60,316 nt of DNA from Burkholderia sp. H160. GTDB lineage: Bacteria; Pseudomonadota; Gammaproteobacteria; Burkholderiales; Burkholderiaceae. Made by a program: the position numbers and the translations under genes. The stretch covers positions 1 to 60,316 of the forward strand of contig ABYL01000033.1 of the NCBI GenBank assembly GCA_000173575.1, given 5' to 3'. Below are positions 33,512 through 41,768 of this stretch, in pieces; position 1 is the first letter of the stretch, and the number at the start of each line of letters is the position of its first letter. The notes beneath the pieces are model-generated. The model did no database searches. It saw nothing but the letters and a program-made list of their open reading frames with translations, and was not told where the DNA came from.

Positions 33512-35032
33512 TCAACGTGCGGCAACCACGGGCTTGACTTGACTGGTGGGTACGGCGGTGACGTCCGTGTGATGATCGGTATTGGCCGACGTATCGACAT
33601 AGCCGCCGCCCAGCGACGACGCGAGCTCGATCTGCTGGTCGCGGCGGTTCATCTTCAGATTGGCGATCGCTTCGTCGGCGTTCAGCGCGGTGACGTCGGC
33701 ATTGAGCACGGTCAGCTGATTGGTGAGACCGGCCTTGTATTGCGTGGTCGCCAGACGATCGGCGTCGCTCGCGGCCTGCTGCGCGGCTTGCGCATCGACG
33801 AGTTGTGTGTCGCTCGAACGGATCTGGGCGATCTGTGTGGCCACGCCGCTCAACGCGCCGATCAGCGTCTGGTTGTAGGTCGCCACCGCATAGTCGAACT
33901 CGGCGTAGCGGCCCTTCAACTGCGCGCGCAACTCGCCCCCGTCGAAGATTGGCAGATGGATAGCCGAGCCCACCGAGGCCGTGCGGCTTGCCGCGCTCAA
34001 CAAGCGGCCAAAGCCGAACGCGTCGAATCCAATCGCCGCACTCAGGTTGATGTCGGGATAGAACTCGGCCTTCGCTTCCTTCACCTCATGGGTGATCGCG
34101 TCGACGCGCCACCGTGCCGCCGCGATGTCGGGCCGCCGACCCAGCAGATCGGCTGGCAGGTTGTCCGGCAGACGCACGTCGTCGCCCACGCCGAGCGTCG
34201 GCCGCGCGATCGCCAGTCCGCGGTCCGGTCCCTTGCCAAGCAGCGCCGCCAACTGATACCGGGTCGTCACGATGCTGCCGTCGAGCGCGCTGACACGGGC
34301 GCGGCTCGTGGACAGATTCGCCTCGGCCGTCTTGCGCTCCACTTCCGTATCGAGGCCGGTTGCGATGCGGCCCGCGGTGATGCGGTCGATCTGCTCGCGC
34401 CGCGTGACTTCCTGCTGTGCGATGTCGCGCAATGCGTAGAGCCGCGCCAGCTCGTTGTAAGTGCGCGCGATCGAGGTGTCGAGCGTGAGCTTGACGACTT
34501 CCTCGTCGGCCTCGCTCGCAGCCTCCTCCGAGACCGCCGCGCGCAGTGCCTCGCGGTTCTTGCCCCACAGGTCGAGATCGTAAGAAGCGCTCAGCAGCCC
34601 CTTGTTCTCAGTCTGCCAGGAGCCGGAGTACGGCGGCGGAATCAACGCGGTGCTGCTGTACTGCTGGCGGGTCAGCGTGTACGAGGCGTCGACGCGCGGC
34701 AGCGTGTCCGCCTTCGCCGTTTCGCTATAGGCTTGCGCCTGCGCGACTCGCGCGCGCGCCTGGGCGAGCGTCGGGCTGCCTTGCAGCGCCTCGGCGATCA
34801 ACGCTTTCAGTTGCGCGTCGCCGAACTGGTCGACCCAGTCGGCGGACGGCCAGTGCCCCTGCTCCTGCGGGAGGCTCTGCGCCGTTTCAAGCTGTTGAGG
34901 TTGGGCGATCTGCTTGTCGCTGTGGATGCCCGCGTAGTTTGCACATGCCGCCAGCACTGCGATGGAGATCACCGAAACAGCGAGCTTCAGCGAACGGGCG
35001 ACGGTGTTTGCTCTAGAAGTCTGCGTTTTCAT
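33512..35032 (-). CDS. NodT-family outer-membrane efflux lipoprotein
   Basis: 506 residues with a lipoprotein signal (hydrophobic core and LAAC lipobox, Cys30 region). Two outer-membrane efflux (OEP) repeats follow, with YDLDLWGKNRE and the GRRPDIAAARWRVDA signature, giving the beta-barrel and alpha-barrel of a TolC-like channel. It forms the exit duct for the EmrA/EmrB pump. It starts only 27 bp after a strong intrinsic terminator that follows the MarR gene, so it may have its own promoter or depend on read-through. Confidence 0.94.
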   Translation of the reverse strand: MKTQTSRANTVARSLKLAVSVISIAVLAACANYAGIHSDKQIAQPQQLETAQSLPQEQGHWPSADWVDQFGDAQLKALIAEALQGSPTLAQARARVAQAQAYSETAKADTLPRVDASYTLTRQQYSSTALIPPPYSGSWQTENKGLLSASYDLDLWGKNREALRAAVSEEAASEADEEVVKLTLDTSIARTYNELARLYALRDIAQQEVTRREQIDRITAGRIATGLDTEVERKTAEANLSTSRARVSALDGSIVTTRYQLAALLGKGPDRGLAIARPTLGVGDDVRLPDNLPADLLGRRPDIAAARWRVDAITHEVKEAKAEFYPDINLSAAIGFDAFGFGRLLSAASRTASVGSAIHLPIFDGGELRAQLKGRYAEFDYAVATYNQTLIGALSGVATQIAQIRSSDTQLVDAQAAQQAASDADRLATTQYKAGLTNQLTVLNADVTALNADEAIANLKMNRRDQQIELASSLGGGYVDTSANTDHHTDVTAVPTSQVKPVVAAR

Positions 35033-35058
35033 TTTCTGACAAATCAGATTATTGGGTG

Positions 35059-35083
35059 AAAAAAGCGCGGCCCACGGCCGCGC
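35059..35083 (-). terminator. Intrinsic terminator between MarR and NodT genes
   Basis: On the minus strand GCGCGGCC, loop GTG, GGCCGCGC is followed by six T. This is a textbook rho-independent terminator, 4 bp after the MarR stop (35087) and inside what otherwise looks like one operon. Confidence 0.85.
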
Positions 35084-35086
35084 CGC

Positions 35087-35524
35087 TCAATCGCCTGTGA
35101 ACTTGCGAAGCAGGCGGTCCAGTTCGGCAAACTCGGCCTTCGTGAATTTGCGTAACCTGGCGTTCAACACATGGGGGGCGATTTCCGGAATCCGCGCGGA
35201 GATTTTCTGCCCTTCCGCGGTCAAGGTCAGGTTGACCACCCGGCGATCGTCCGGGTCCCGGGATCGTTCCAGCAGCCCCTTCGATTCCAGCTTGTCCAGC
35301 ATCCGCGTCATCAGGCCGGTGTCGATTCCGAGCAGTTTCGACAGCTCGAAAGGCGTGGTCGCCACACCCTGCTTCACGGAAAGCAGGATGCCCATTTGCT
35401 GGCCGTTGATGTCGAGGTCCTTGAGCGCCGCGTCCATTTCCGCAACGACCACGTTGCGGGCCTTGACGAGCCTGAAGCCAATACTCTCTGTAAGCATGAA
35501 GTTTCTCGTCGTGTAATGGTCCAT
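35087..35524 (-). CDS. MarR-family regulator of the efflux cluster
   Basis: 145 residues from ATG 35524 with AAGGAGG nine bases upstream. Winged-helix fold: recognition region PFELSKLLGIDTGLMTRMLD, wing with DPDDRRVVNLTLTAEG. MarR proteins repress efflux genes and release DNA on ligand binding. The gene lies between emrB-like and nodT-like genes. A perfect 15-bp palindrome CATTATCAGATAATG lies 36 bp upstream of its start, the likely binding site. Confidence 0.93.
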   Translation of the reverse strand: MDHYTTRNFMLTESIGFRLVKARNVVVAEMDAALKDLDINGQQMGILLSVKQGVATTPFELSKLLGIDTGLMTRMLDKLESKGLLERSRDPDDRRVVNLTLTAEGQKISARIPEIAPHVLNARLRKFTKAEFAELDRLLRKFTGD

Positions 35525-35559
35525 GGCGGAGCCCTCCTTGTTGATTTGAACAATATCTG

Positions 35560-35574
35560 CATTATCAGATAATG
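35560..35574. promoter_or_regulatory. MarR-type operator palindrome
   Basis: CATTATCAGATAATG is a perfect 15-bp palindrome 36 bp before the MarR start, between the transporter stop (35631) and the MarR ATG. It contains TCAGATA, which recurs before the transporter gene (37251-37257) and, inverted, before the second MarR gene (37733-37739). Confidence 0.7.
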
Positions 35575-35630
35575 TCAAGAAGAGGATTGTGTGTTTCATT
35601 TTCCGTCTAGACCGGGTTGCCCAATCGGGT

Positions 35631-37193
35631 TCAATGTCCGCCGGCGGCTGCCGCGCCCGCGGCACCACCCCTGGTCGGTTTCGTTATCCAGATCAGCGGG
35701 ATGATCACGACAAAGATCACCGCTGAGATCCAGAAGATGTCGTTCAGGCCGAGCATCGTCGCTTGCGCGTTGAGCGAGGCTTCGTAAAAGGCCGTGCCCT
35801 TGGGAACGCCCGCGTCCAGTGCCGCCTGCAGGTGCGCGATAGCACCGGTGAAACCCGGATCGTCCACGCTCGTTTGCTCGGCGAGTCGCGCATGGTGAAG
35901 AATCGTGCGGTCGTTCCAGGCGTTGCTCATCAGCGAGGTCCCCACTGCGCCGGCAAAAATCCGCACGAAGTTGGACAGACCCGCCGCCGCCGGAATCTCC
36001 TCCGGTGACAGACCCGACAGGATGATCGCTGTGAGCGGCGTGAAGAACAGCGCGGTTGGAATGCCCTGCAGCAACGTTGGCAATACCAGCGTCCAGGCGT
36101 CGACGCCGGTCGTGTAGTTCGAGCGCATGAAGAACACTCCGGCGAATCCGACGAACGCAAGCGTAGCCAGCACCCGCATGTCTGAGCGCGGCATGAGCTT
36201 GCCCATCACCGGGGCGAGGATCACGGCAAAAATGCCGAGCGGCGCGGTCACGAGCCCCGCGTCCACTGCCCGATAGCCGAGGAAGCCCTGAATCCACTGC
36301 GGCAGGATCACGAGGTTGGCGAAGAAGATCGCGTAGGCCACCGAAATCGCAATCGTGCCGCCGAGGAAGTTGCGTCTGGCGAAAAGCCGCAGATTGACGA
36401 TCGGCTTTTCCTCGGTCAATTCCCAGATCAGGAAGAACAGGAAGCTGACCACGGCGACGATCGTGAGCACCCAGATCACCGGCGAGCTGAACCAGTCGAG
36501 GTCGCGGCCCTTGTCGAGCATGATCTGCAACGGCGCGACCCACGCGATCAGCGAGATCAGTCCGACCTTGTCGATCGGGAGTTTGCGGGCCGGCGTCTCG
36601 CGATCGCGATAGATCGCCCAGATCGCCCCCGCGGCAAACAGGCCGACCGGCACGTTGATGTAGAAAATCCACGACCAGCTGTAGCTGTCGGTAATCCAGC
36701 CGCCGAGCGCCGGGCCCGCGATGGGCCCGACCGTCGCCGTCATGGCCCAGAGCGCGAGCGCGCTCGAACCTTTTTCCTTCGGAAACGTAGCCAGCAGCAA
36801 TGCCTGCGACAACGGCACCAGCGGCCCCGCCACGGCGCCCTGCACGACCCGGGCGGCCAGCAGCACCAGCAGGTTGGGAGCCAGGCCGCACGCCGCCGAC
36901 GACAGCACGAACAGCAGGATCGCCCAGACGAACAGCCTGACCTGGCCGATGCGCTGCGTGAGCCATCCTGTCAACGGAATCGACACCGCGTTGGCCGCGG
37001 CAAAGAGCGTGATGACCCACGTCCCTTCATCGATCGACACACCGAGATTGCCGGACAGCGTCGGAATCGCGACGTTGGCGATCGACGAATCCAGCACATT
37101 CATAAAGGTGGCAAGCGCTACCGCGAACGCGCCGATTGCGAACTTTGCACCAGTCAGCGGAGCCGGCGCGCCTGGGTTGGTCGATGCATTCAT
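35631..37193 (-). CDS. EmrB/QacA (DHA2) family 14-TM MFS drug transporter
   Basis: 520 residues with 14 hydrophobic helices. DHA2 signatures are present: FMNVLDSSIANVAIP in TM1 (motif D1), the loop GWLTQRIGQVRLF (motif A), and GPIAGPALGGWI in TM5 (motif C). It exports hydrophobic compounds with proton antiport. First gene of the efflux cluster (then MarR, NodT, EmrA). The inverted repeat ATCTGATATGTCAGAT lies about 48 bp upstream of the ATG. Confidence 0.95.
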   Translation of the reverse strand: MNASTNPGAPAPLTGAKFAIGAFAVALATFMNVLDSSIANVAIPTLSGNLGVSIDEGTWVITLFAAANAVSIPLTGWLTQRIGQVRLFVWAILLFVLSSAACGLAPNLLVLLAARVVQGAVAGPLVPLSQALLLATFPKEKGSSALALWAMTATVGPIAGPALGGWITDSYSWSWIFYINVPVGLFAAGAIWAIYRDRETPARKLPIDKVGLISLIAWVAPLQIMLDKGRDLDWFSSPVIWVLTIVAVVSFLFFLIWELTEEKPIVNLRLFARRNFLGGTIAISVAYAIFFANLVILPQWIQGFLGYRAVDAGLVTAPLGIFAVILAPVMGKLMPRSDMRVLATLAFVGFAGVFFMRSNYTTGVDAWTLVLPTLLQGIPTALFFTPLTAIILSGLSPEEIPAAAGLSNFVRIFAGAVGTSLMSNAWNDRTILHHARLAEQTSVDDPGFTGAIAHLQAALDAGVPKGTAFYEASLNAQATMLGLNDIFWISAVIFVVIIPLIWITKPTRGGAAGAAAAGGH

Positions 37194-37240
37194 GTTACGT
37201 CCTCGTCTCGGTTCGAAGCGCCCGCCGCGACGGGTGCTTT

Positions 37241-37256
37241 ATCTGATATGTCAGAT
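37241..37256. promoter_or_regulatory. MarR-type operator upstream of the MFS transporter
   Basis: ATCTGA-TATG-TCAGAT is a 6-bp-arm inverted repeat between the end of the second MarR gene (37280) and the transporter start (37193). It shares the ATCAGAT/ATCTGAT core with the palindrome at 35560-35574. Confidence 0.65.
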
Positions 37257-37279
37257 ATGTGGGTAAAAAAAAGCCGCTT

Positions 37280-37717
37280 TTATCGGTCCAGAAGTCTCGA
37301 CAGAAGCAGACTCAATGCGTCGAAGTCTGACTTCGAGATGTGTGAGAGTCGCTCGCTCCAGGCCCCGTGGACAACCCGCGCGCTACGAGCGGCGACGACC
37401 TGCCCCTCGCGTGTCAACGAAACATCCACGAGGCGGCGATCCCTGGCGTTGCGGGCGCGCTCGATCAATCCGCGACGTTCGAGCTTGTCCAGCACGCGGG
37501 TCATTCGGGTGGCATGGACGCCAGCCAACTTCGACAATGCGGCCGGCGTTTGCACGCTGCCGCGCACCAGTGCGAGCAGAACGCCGCGCTCCTGCAGATT
37601 CAGCGCGGCATCCGTTAGCCCCGCCCTGAGTTCGCTTGCGATTAGCTGACGCGCCTGACCCAGCACCAACACCAGCTTCTGGGTCCGCTCAAAGTCTTCG
37701 TCGAGGGAATCGTTCAT
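37280..37717 (-). CDS. Second MarR-family regulator
   Basis: 145 residues from ATG 37717 with GGAGG upstream; the longer frame to 37798 is rejected. Winged helix with AALSKLAGVHATRMTRVLDK and the wing ARDRRLVDVSLTREG. Similar in size and layout to the MarR at 35087, so the cluster has two paralogous regulators in tandem with one pump. The inverted repeat CTTGAAT...ATTCAAG (37740-37769) and an inverted TCAGATA (37733-37739) lie just upstream. It reads toward the transporter gene, 86 bp away. Confidence 0.93.
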   Translation of the reverse strand: MNDSLDEDFERTQKLVLVLGQARQLIASELRAGLTDAALNLQERGVLLALVRGSVQTPAALSKLAGVHATRMTRVLDKLERRGLIERARNARDRRLVDVSLTREGQVVAARSARVVHGAWSERLSHISKSDFDALSLLLSRLLDR

Positions 37718-37732
37718 TGATCGCCTCCTCGA

Positions 37733-37769
37733 TATCTGACTTGAATATATTTGACTTTGCAGATTCAAG
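37733..37769. promoter_or_regulatory. Operator-like repeats upstream of the second MarR gene
   Basis: CTTGAAT (37740-37746) and ATTCAAG (37763-37769) form a 7-bp inverted repeat with 16-bp spacing in an AT-rich stretch. TATCTGA (37733-37739) adjoins it and matches the TCAGATA core of the other two sites in this cluster. Confidence 0.5.
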
Positions 37770-37911
37770 CAAGACGATTTTCTCGCTGTATGCGGCACAT
37801 CGCGTAAAAACTGAATTGACCCGGATGCAACTATCGCTGCGATTCCTTGGGACTATATTGTTCCGGCAGGGATTCGACCGCCCCACGCTTTCTCTTCAGG
37901 AGGAAAGAACG

Positions 37912-38334
37912 ATGACTGACAAACCGCTTACCTTGGGTATCGATCACCTCGGACTCACCGTCCGCGATCTGAACCTCACGCGCGACTTCTTCGTGCAGTG
38001 TCTGGGCTGGAAGCAGGTTGGCGAAAGGCCTGCTTATCCGGCGGCGTTCGTGTCGGACGGACACGTCGTGTTGACGCTGTGGCAGGTCACCGACCCGGGC
38101 CGCCTCGTCGAATTCGATCGCAAGACCCATATCGGACTGCATCATCTCGCCTTGCGCGTGGCTAGCGAGGAAGCACTCAACGATATCTTCTCGCGCGTGT
38201 CCGCCTGGCCCGGTGTGAAAGTCGAATTCGCGCCCGAAGACCTCGGTGCCGGGCCCAAACGCCACACGATGGTGTACGAACCGGGCGGGATCAGACTCGA
38301 GTTCGACCACGATCCGCGATCGCAGGCGTCCTGA
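37912..38334 (+). CDS. VOC-superfamily (glyoxalase-like) protein
   Basis: 140 residues from ATG 37912 with AGGAGGAAAG upstream; the longer frame to 37636 crosses the MarR promoter and is rejected. Two beta-alpha-beta-beta-beta modules are visible. Metal ligands are likely His in IDHLGLTV, His in GLHHLAL and Glu in IRLEFDHD. VOC enzymes act in glutathione conjugation, isomerisation or ring cleavage; this one cannot be assigned a substrate. Divergent from the second MarR gene, which might control it. Confidence 0.9.
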   Translation: MTDKPLTLGIDHLGLTVRDLNLTRDFFVQCLGWKQVGERPAYPAAFVSDGHVVLTLWQVTDPGRLVEFDRKTHIGLHHLALRVASEEALNDIFSRVSAWPGVKVEFAPEDLGAGPKRHTMVYEPGGIRLEFDHDPRSQAS

Positions 38335-38511
38335 ACCCGACCGCCCGACAGGTGCCCCGACACGTGCCATTGCTCACGTCTTGTTCCTGCGGCTCACAAG
38401 TGTTGATCCACGCCTTGTATTCAAAAGCGGAGTACGACTGCATAAATTGGTAGCCATCGGAGCCATTAGCCCGATCACAGATTGCTGATCCAACTTACTT
38501 CGAGGTTCACT

Positions 38512-39222
38512 ATGAGTCAGTCTCCCAAAGTCATCGTGGTCACCGGTGCGTCGCAAGGCATCGGGGCCGAAACGGCCAGGGCATTTCGCAAGCTCGGCCA
38601 TAACGTGGTCGCGACATCGCGCAGCATCAAACAGTCCGACGATCCAAACCTCGTCGCGGTCGCCGGCGATATCGCCGACCCGGCCACGGCTCGACGCGTC
38701 ATCGAGACAGCGGTGGCGCGTTTCGGTCGAGTCGATACGCTCGTCAATAATGCGGGCATTTTCCAGGCCAAACCGTTCACCCAATACACCGCCGAAGACT
38801 ATGCGACGGTCACGGGCATCAATCTCGCGGGATTTTTCCATATCACTCAGCTCGCGATTGCCGAGATGGAAAAGCACGAGAGCGGGCACGTGGTCAGCAT
38901 CACGACGACGCTGGTGGACCACGCGATCAACGGCGTTCCGTCCGTGCTGGCCTCGCTGACCAAGGGTGGCCTCGCCGCCGCGACCCGCTCGCTCGCGATC
39001 GAGTATGCAAAGCGCGGCATTCGCGCCAACGCGGTTTCGCCCGGCATCATCAAGTCACCGATGCATGCGCCCGAAACCCATGCGGCGCTCGGCGCACTGC
39101 ATCCCGTGGGTCATATGGGCGAGATGAGCGACATCGTGAACGCCATCCTCTATCTCGACTCGGCGCCATTCGTGACCGGCGAGATCCTGCACGTGGACGG
39201 CGGCCAGAGCGCGGGCCATTGA
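38512..39222 (+). CDS. SDR-family protein lacking the catalytic tyrosine
   Basis: 236 residues, ATG 38512. A classical Rossmann start is present (VTGASQGIGAE) as is NNAGIF. The catalytic region reads VSITTTLVDHAINGVPSVLA and then SLTKGGLAAATRS: the Lys is present, but the position of the usual YxxxK Tyr is Ala, and the usual Ser is Thr. The C-terminal VTGEILHVDGGQSAGH is canonical. It belongs to a subgroup that may bind NAD(P) without standard reductase chemistry. It is convergent with the LysR gene. Confidence 0.9.
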   Translation: MSQSPKVIVVTGASQGIGAETARAFRKLGHNVVATSRSIKQSDDPNLVAVAGDIADPATARRVIETAVARFGRVDTLVNNAGIFQAKPFTQYTAEDYATVTGINLAGFFHITQLAIAEMEKHESGHVVSITTTLVDHAINGVPSVLASLTKGGLAAATRSLAIEYAKRGIRANAVSPGIIKSPMHAPETHAALGALHPVGHMGEMSDIVNAILYLDSAPFVTGEILHVDGGQSAGH

Positions 39223-39248
39223 GTGGACCGTGGCAAGGCGCGCGCCGC

Positions 39249-40193
39249 TCAGCGCCGGCTCGTGCGCGGCGCGGGCGGCGCGGGTTTGGCCAACTGCTCG
39301 ACGAGAAAATCGACGAAAGCCCGCACGCGCGAAGTCAGGTAGCGCGCGTGCGGATAAAGCAGGATGAACGGCCGCGTGCGTCCGCCCGCTTCGCGCAACA
39401 CCTCCACGAGCCTGCCTTCACGCAGGTCGTCTTCGACGACGAAGCGATAGGTCTGAAAAAGACCGGCGCCGGCACGCGCGAGCGTCACGCCGGCGAGCGC
39501 GTCGCCGGAGGTTGCAAAACTTCCCCTCGTTAGCACGTCGCGATCTTCGTGCGAGTCCTCGAAAGTCCAGGCGAGATGGCGCCCGCTGCTTGGCAGGTCG
39601 AACTGGATACACTCGTGCGCCTGCAGGTCCGCGACGGTTTTCGGCACGCCCGCGCGCTTCAGATAGGCGGGCGTCGCGACCACGACCATTTCCGCATCTT
39701 CGAGCTTGCGTGCAACGAGGTTTGAATCGGCCGGCGCGCGCCCGCGGATCGCGAGATCGAAACCTTCGTCCGCGAAGTCGATGTTGCGGTTGCTCAGGTG
39801 CGTCTCGACCTGCACTTGCGGATAGCGCTCGCGAAACGCCGGCAGCAGCGGCAGGACGCGATAGTGCCCATAGGGCGTGGGCATGCTGATGCGCAGCACG
39901 CCGGCTGGCGTGGTCTGCTCGCCCGTTACCTCGCGCTCGGCGTCCATCAGTTGCGACAGGGCCTGCCGGCACTGCTCGAAGTAGCGCCGCCCCGCGTCGG
40001 TCAGGCGGATCTGGCGCGTGGTGCGCACGAACAGACGCACGCCGAGCCGCTCCTCGAGCCGCGCCACCGAGCGGCTCACGGCCGCCGGCGTGACGCTCGC
40101 GGCATTGGCCGCCAGCGTGAAGCTCCCCAGCTCCGCCGCGAGGCAAAAGAGCTCGATGCTGCCCAGCAGGAGATCGTCGAATTTGCGTTGCAT
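39249..40193 (-). CDS. LysR-family transcriptional regulator
   Basis: 314 residues from ATG 40193; the longer frame to 40310 has no ribosome site. N-terminal winged helix (FTLAANAASVTPAAVSRSVA, RLFVRTTRQIRLTDAG), then the substrate-binding domain of the AaeR/DsdC-like CrgA group (SMPTPYGHYRVLPLLPAF). It shares orientation with the nitronate monooxygenase gene 80 bp upstream and is convergent with the SDR gene. Its target is unknown; the SDR or the monooxygenase are natural candidates. Confidence 0.93.
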   Translation of the reverse strand: MQRKFDDLLLGSIELFCLAAELGSFTLAANAASVTPAAVSRSVARLEERLGVRLFVRTTRQIRLTDAGRRYFEQCRQALSQLMDAEREVTGEQTTPAGVLRISMPTPYGHYRVLPLLPAFRERYPQVQVETHLSNRNIDFADEGFDLAIRGRAPADSNLVARKLEDAEMVVVATPAYLKRAGVPKTVADLQAHECIQFDLPSSGRHLAWTFEDSHEDRDVLTRGSFATSGDALAGVTLARAGAGLFQTYRFVVEDDLREGRLVEVLREAGGRTRPFILLYPHARYLTSRVRAFVDFLVEQLAKPAPPAPRTSRR

Positions 40194-40272
40194 GCCTGTC
40201 CGCCTGTTTTTTTCGGTCGAGAATCCGTCGATCCCGGCCACACTGGAATACGAGGCATTGAAGTCAGGCTGC

Positions 40273-41373
40273 TCAGTTCCACACCGATTGCAGCCGCTCG
40301 ATACTTTCACGCGTTTCGCGTTCCAACTGCGCCATCAGTTCGCGCGCGGGTAGCGAACGCGCCAGCGGCGCGGCCTGGCCCGCCCATTGCGCGCCGTAGC
40401 CGAACTCGCCCTTGGCCTTGGCGGCTGCATTGAGCGCCTTGCCCGCGTCGTAGGTGATCGGATAGGACGGCGTGCGCGGGGCCTGCGGGTCCTCGCCGAG
40501 CGCGGTGAAGCGATTGACGATGCTGCGCGCGAGGCGCCCCGAAATGGCCGACGTGAACGTCGTCGAGCGCGCCGCATCGCTGAGCAAGGCGGCCCGATAA
40601 CCGTCGTCGATCGAGGTTTCCGGGCACGCGACGAACGCCGTGCCCATTTGCGCCGCCTGCGCGCCCAGCGCGAGCGCGGCCGCGATGCCCGCGCCGTCCA
40701 TGATGCCGCCCGCCGCGATCACCGGCAGGTCGAACTCGCTCACCAGCAGGCGCGTAAGCGCGAACGTGCCGAGGCGCTCATCGCGCCCGGTCGTGTCGAA
40801 CACGCCGCGATGGCCGCCCGCTTCGATGCCCTGGGCGACGATCGCATCGACGCCCGCCTCGACGGCCGCTGCCGCTTCGTCGAGATTCGTCGCGCTCGCA
40901 AACAATTGGATGCCCGCGTGCTTGAGCTCCGCGATCACCGCATCGGGCGGCAAGCCAAAATGGAAGCTCACGACGGCCGGCTTCTCTTCGAGCAGCATCG
41001 CCTGCATTGCTTTGTCGACGACGAAGCTCGTGTAAATCTCGGAGAGCGACTGCGGCGGTACCGCGCCGTACTGCCGGAACACCGGTTCGAGCCAGTCGAG
41101 CCAAGCGCGCTCGACGGCGGCATCGGGCATGGCCGGACGATGGCAGAACACGTTGATGTTGAACGGTTTCACCGTTAGCTCGCGCGTCTGGTAGATCGCG
41201 CGGCGCGCGTTCTGCGCGTTCATCGCGGCAACGCCGAGCGAGCCGAGGCCGCCCGCGTTCGACACCGCAGCGGCCAACGCCGGCGTGGTGACGCCCGCCA
41301 TGGGCGCCTGAATGATCGGCTTCTGGATGCCGAGCGAGCGCAGCAACGTCGGTTTGTCAGCTTGAGTGCTCAT
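40273..41373 (-). CDS. Nitronate monooxygenase / 2-nitropropane dioxygenase-like flavoprotein
   Basis: 366 residues forming a TIM barrel that binds FMN. Family motifs: IIQAPMAGVTTPALAAAVSN near the start, GIEAGGHRG (with the His near the flavin), PVIAAGGIMDG and QMGTAFVACPE. It oxidises alkyl nitronates or acts as an FMN-dependent enoyl reductase of the same fold. It starts at 41373; a near-perfect 10-bp-arm inverted repeat lies about 40 bp upstream. The LysR gene follows in the same direction. Confidence 0.92.
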   Translation of the reverse strand: MSTQADKPTLLRSLGIQKPIIQAPMAGVTTPALAAAVSNAGGLGSLGVAAMNAQNARRAIYQTRELTVKPFNINVFCHRPAMPDAAVERAWLDWLEPVFRQYGAVPPQSLSEIYTSFVVDKAMQAMLLEEKPAVVSFHFGLPPDAVIAELKHAGIQLFASATNLDEAAAAVEAGVDAIVAQGIEAGGHRGVFDTTGRDERLGTFALTRLLVSEFDLPVIAAGGIMDGAGIAAALALGAQAAQMGTAFVACPETSIDDGYRAALLSDAARSTTFTSAISGRLARSIVNRFTALGEDPQAPRTPSYPITYDAGKALNAAAKAKGEFGYGAQWAGQAAPLARSLPARELMAQLERETRESIERLQSVWN

Positions 41374-41768
41374 GTTCGTCTTCCACCGGATGCGTTAAAA
41401 AGTTCGATGTGCCTGCCAGCCTGGCAGGCTGGCAGGCCCCCACGCGGCGGTGCGTCCTGTGCGCAAGGCCGCTGAATTGCGCCGATTGCATCAAGCCGAG
41501 CATGCCATGACTACGCCCGTCACGCCAGGAAGGCCACGCGACCGCGCAGCGCTCGTTGGCAGCGAGCCGATCCGCCTTCAAAAGGCACCCTTAAGAAATC
41601 GTTCAGAAGTTCCTGGTACGCTCCGTTGTCGCTCGCGCGTACGTCAGACGTCGAAAGCGCCGCGACCTCACGGCGTCATCCGCCGCTGGCATTGTGCGTG
41701 CTGGCCCAACCGGCGCTGCATCCCTATTTTGTGGCGCCTTACCGTTTCCAATCCGTTCGCTCGGCCCG
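41374..41768. other. Divergent intergenic region with a long inverted repeat
   Basis: 395 bp between the nitronate monooxygenase (minus) and cytochrome b561 (plus). The only marked structure is CCTGCCAGCC, TGGCA, GGCTGGCAGG at 41412-41436. Frames across it are short and without codon bias. The promoters of both genes must lie here; no confident -35/-10 pair is seen. Confidence 0.55.
41412..41436. promoter_or_regulatory. 10-bp-arm inverted repeat upstream of nitronate monooxygenase
   Basis: CCTGCCAGCC and GGCTGGCAGG are perfect inverted arms around TGGCA, 39-63 bp before the ATG at 41373. The arms also contain internal TGCCAGCC/GGCTGGCA symmetry. It could be an operator for a TetR- or LysR-type regulator, or a hairpin in the leader; there is no T run on either side, so a terminator is unlikely. 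Confidence 0.5.

Noticed and set aside
32191-33537. 448-residue plus-strand frame across the EmrA gene
   Set aside because: Shadow of the EmrA/HlyD adaptor, which has its transmembrane helix and motifs on the minus strand.
33461-35059. 532-residue plus-strand frame across the NodT gene
   Set aside because: It is the shadow of an intact NodT lipoprotein gene. Composition is Arg/Gln/Leu-rich with no family features.
35596-37020. 474-residue minus-strand frame overlapping the EmrB-type transporter
   Set aside because: Same strand but another frame; the transporter frame carries all 14 helices and the MFS motifs.
37258-37280. Terminator after the second MarR gene
   Set aside because: There is a run of eight T on the minus strand, but the preceding stem (AAAGC/GCTTT) has almost no loop, so a stable hairpin is doubtful.
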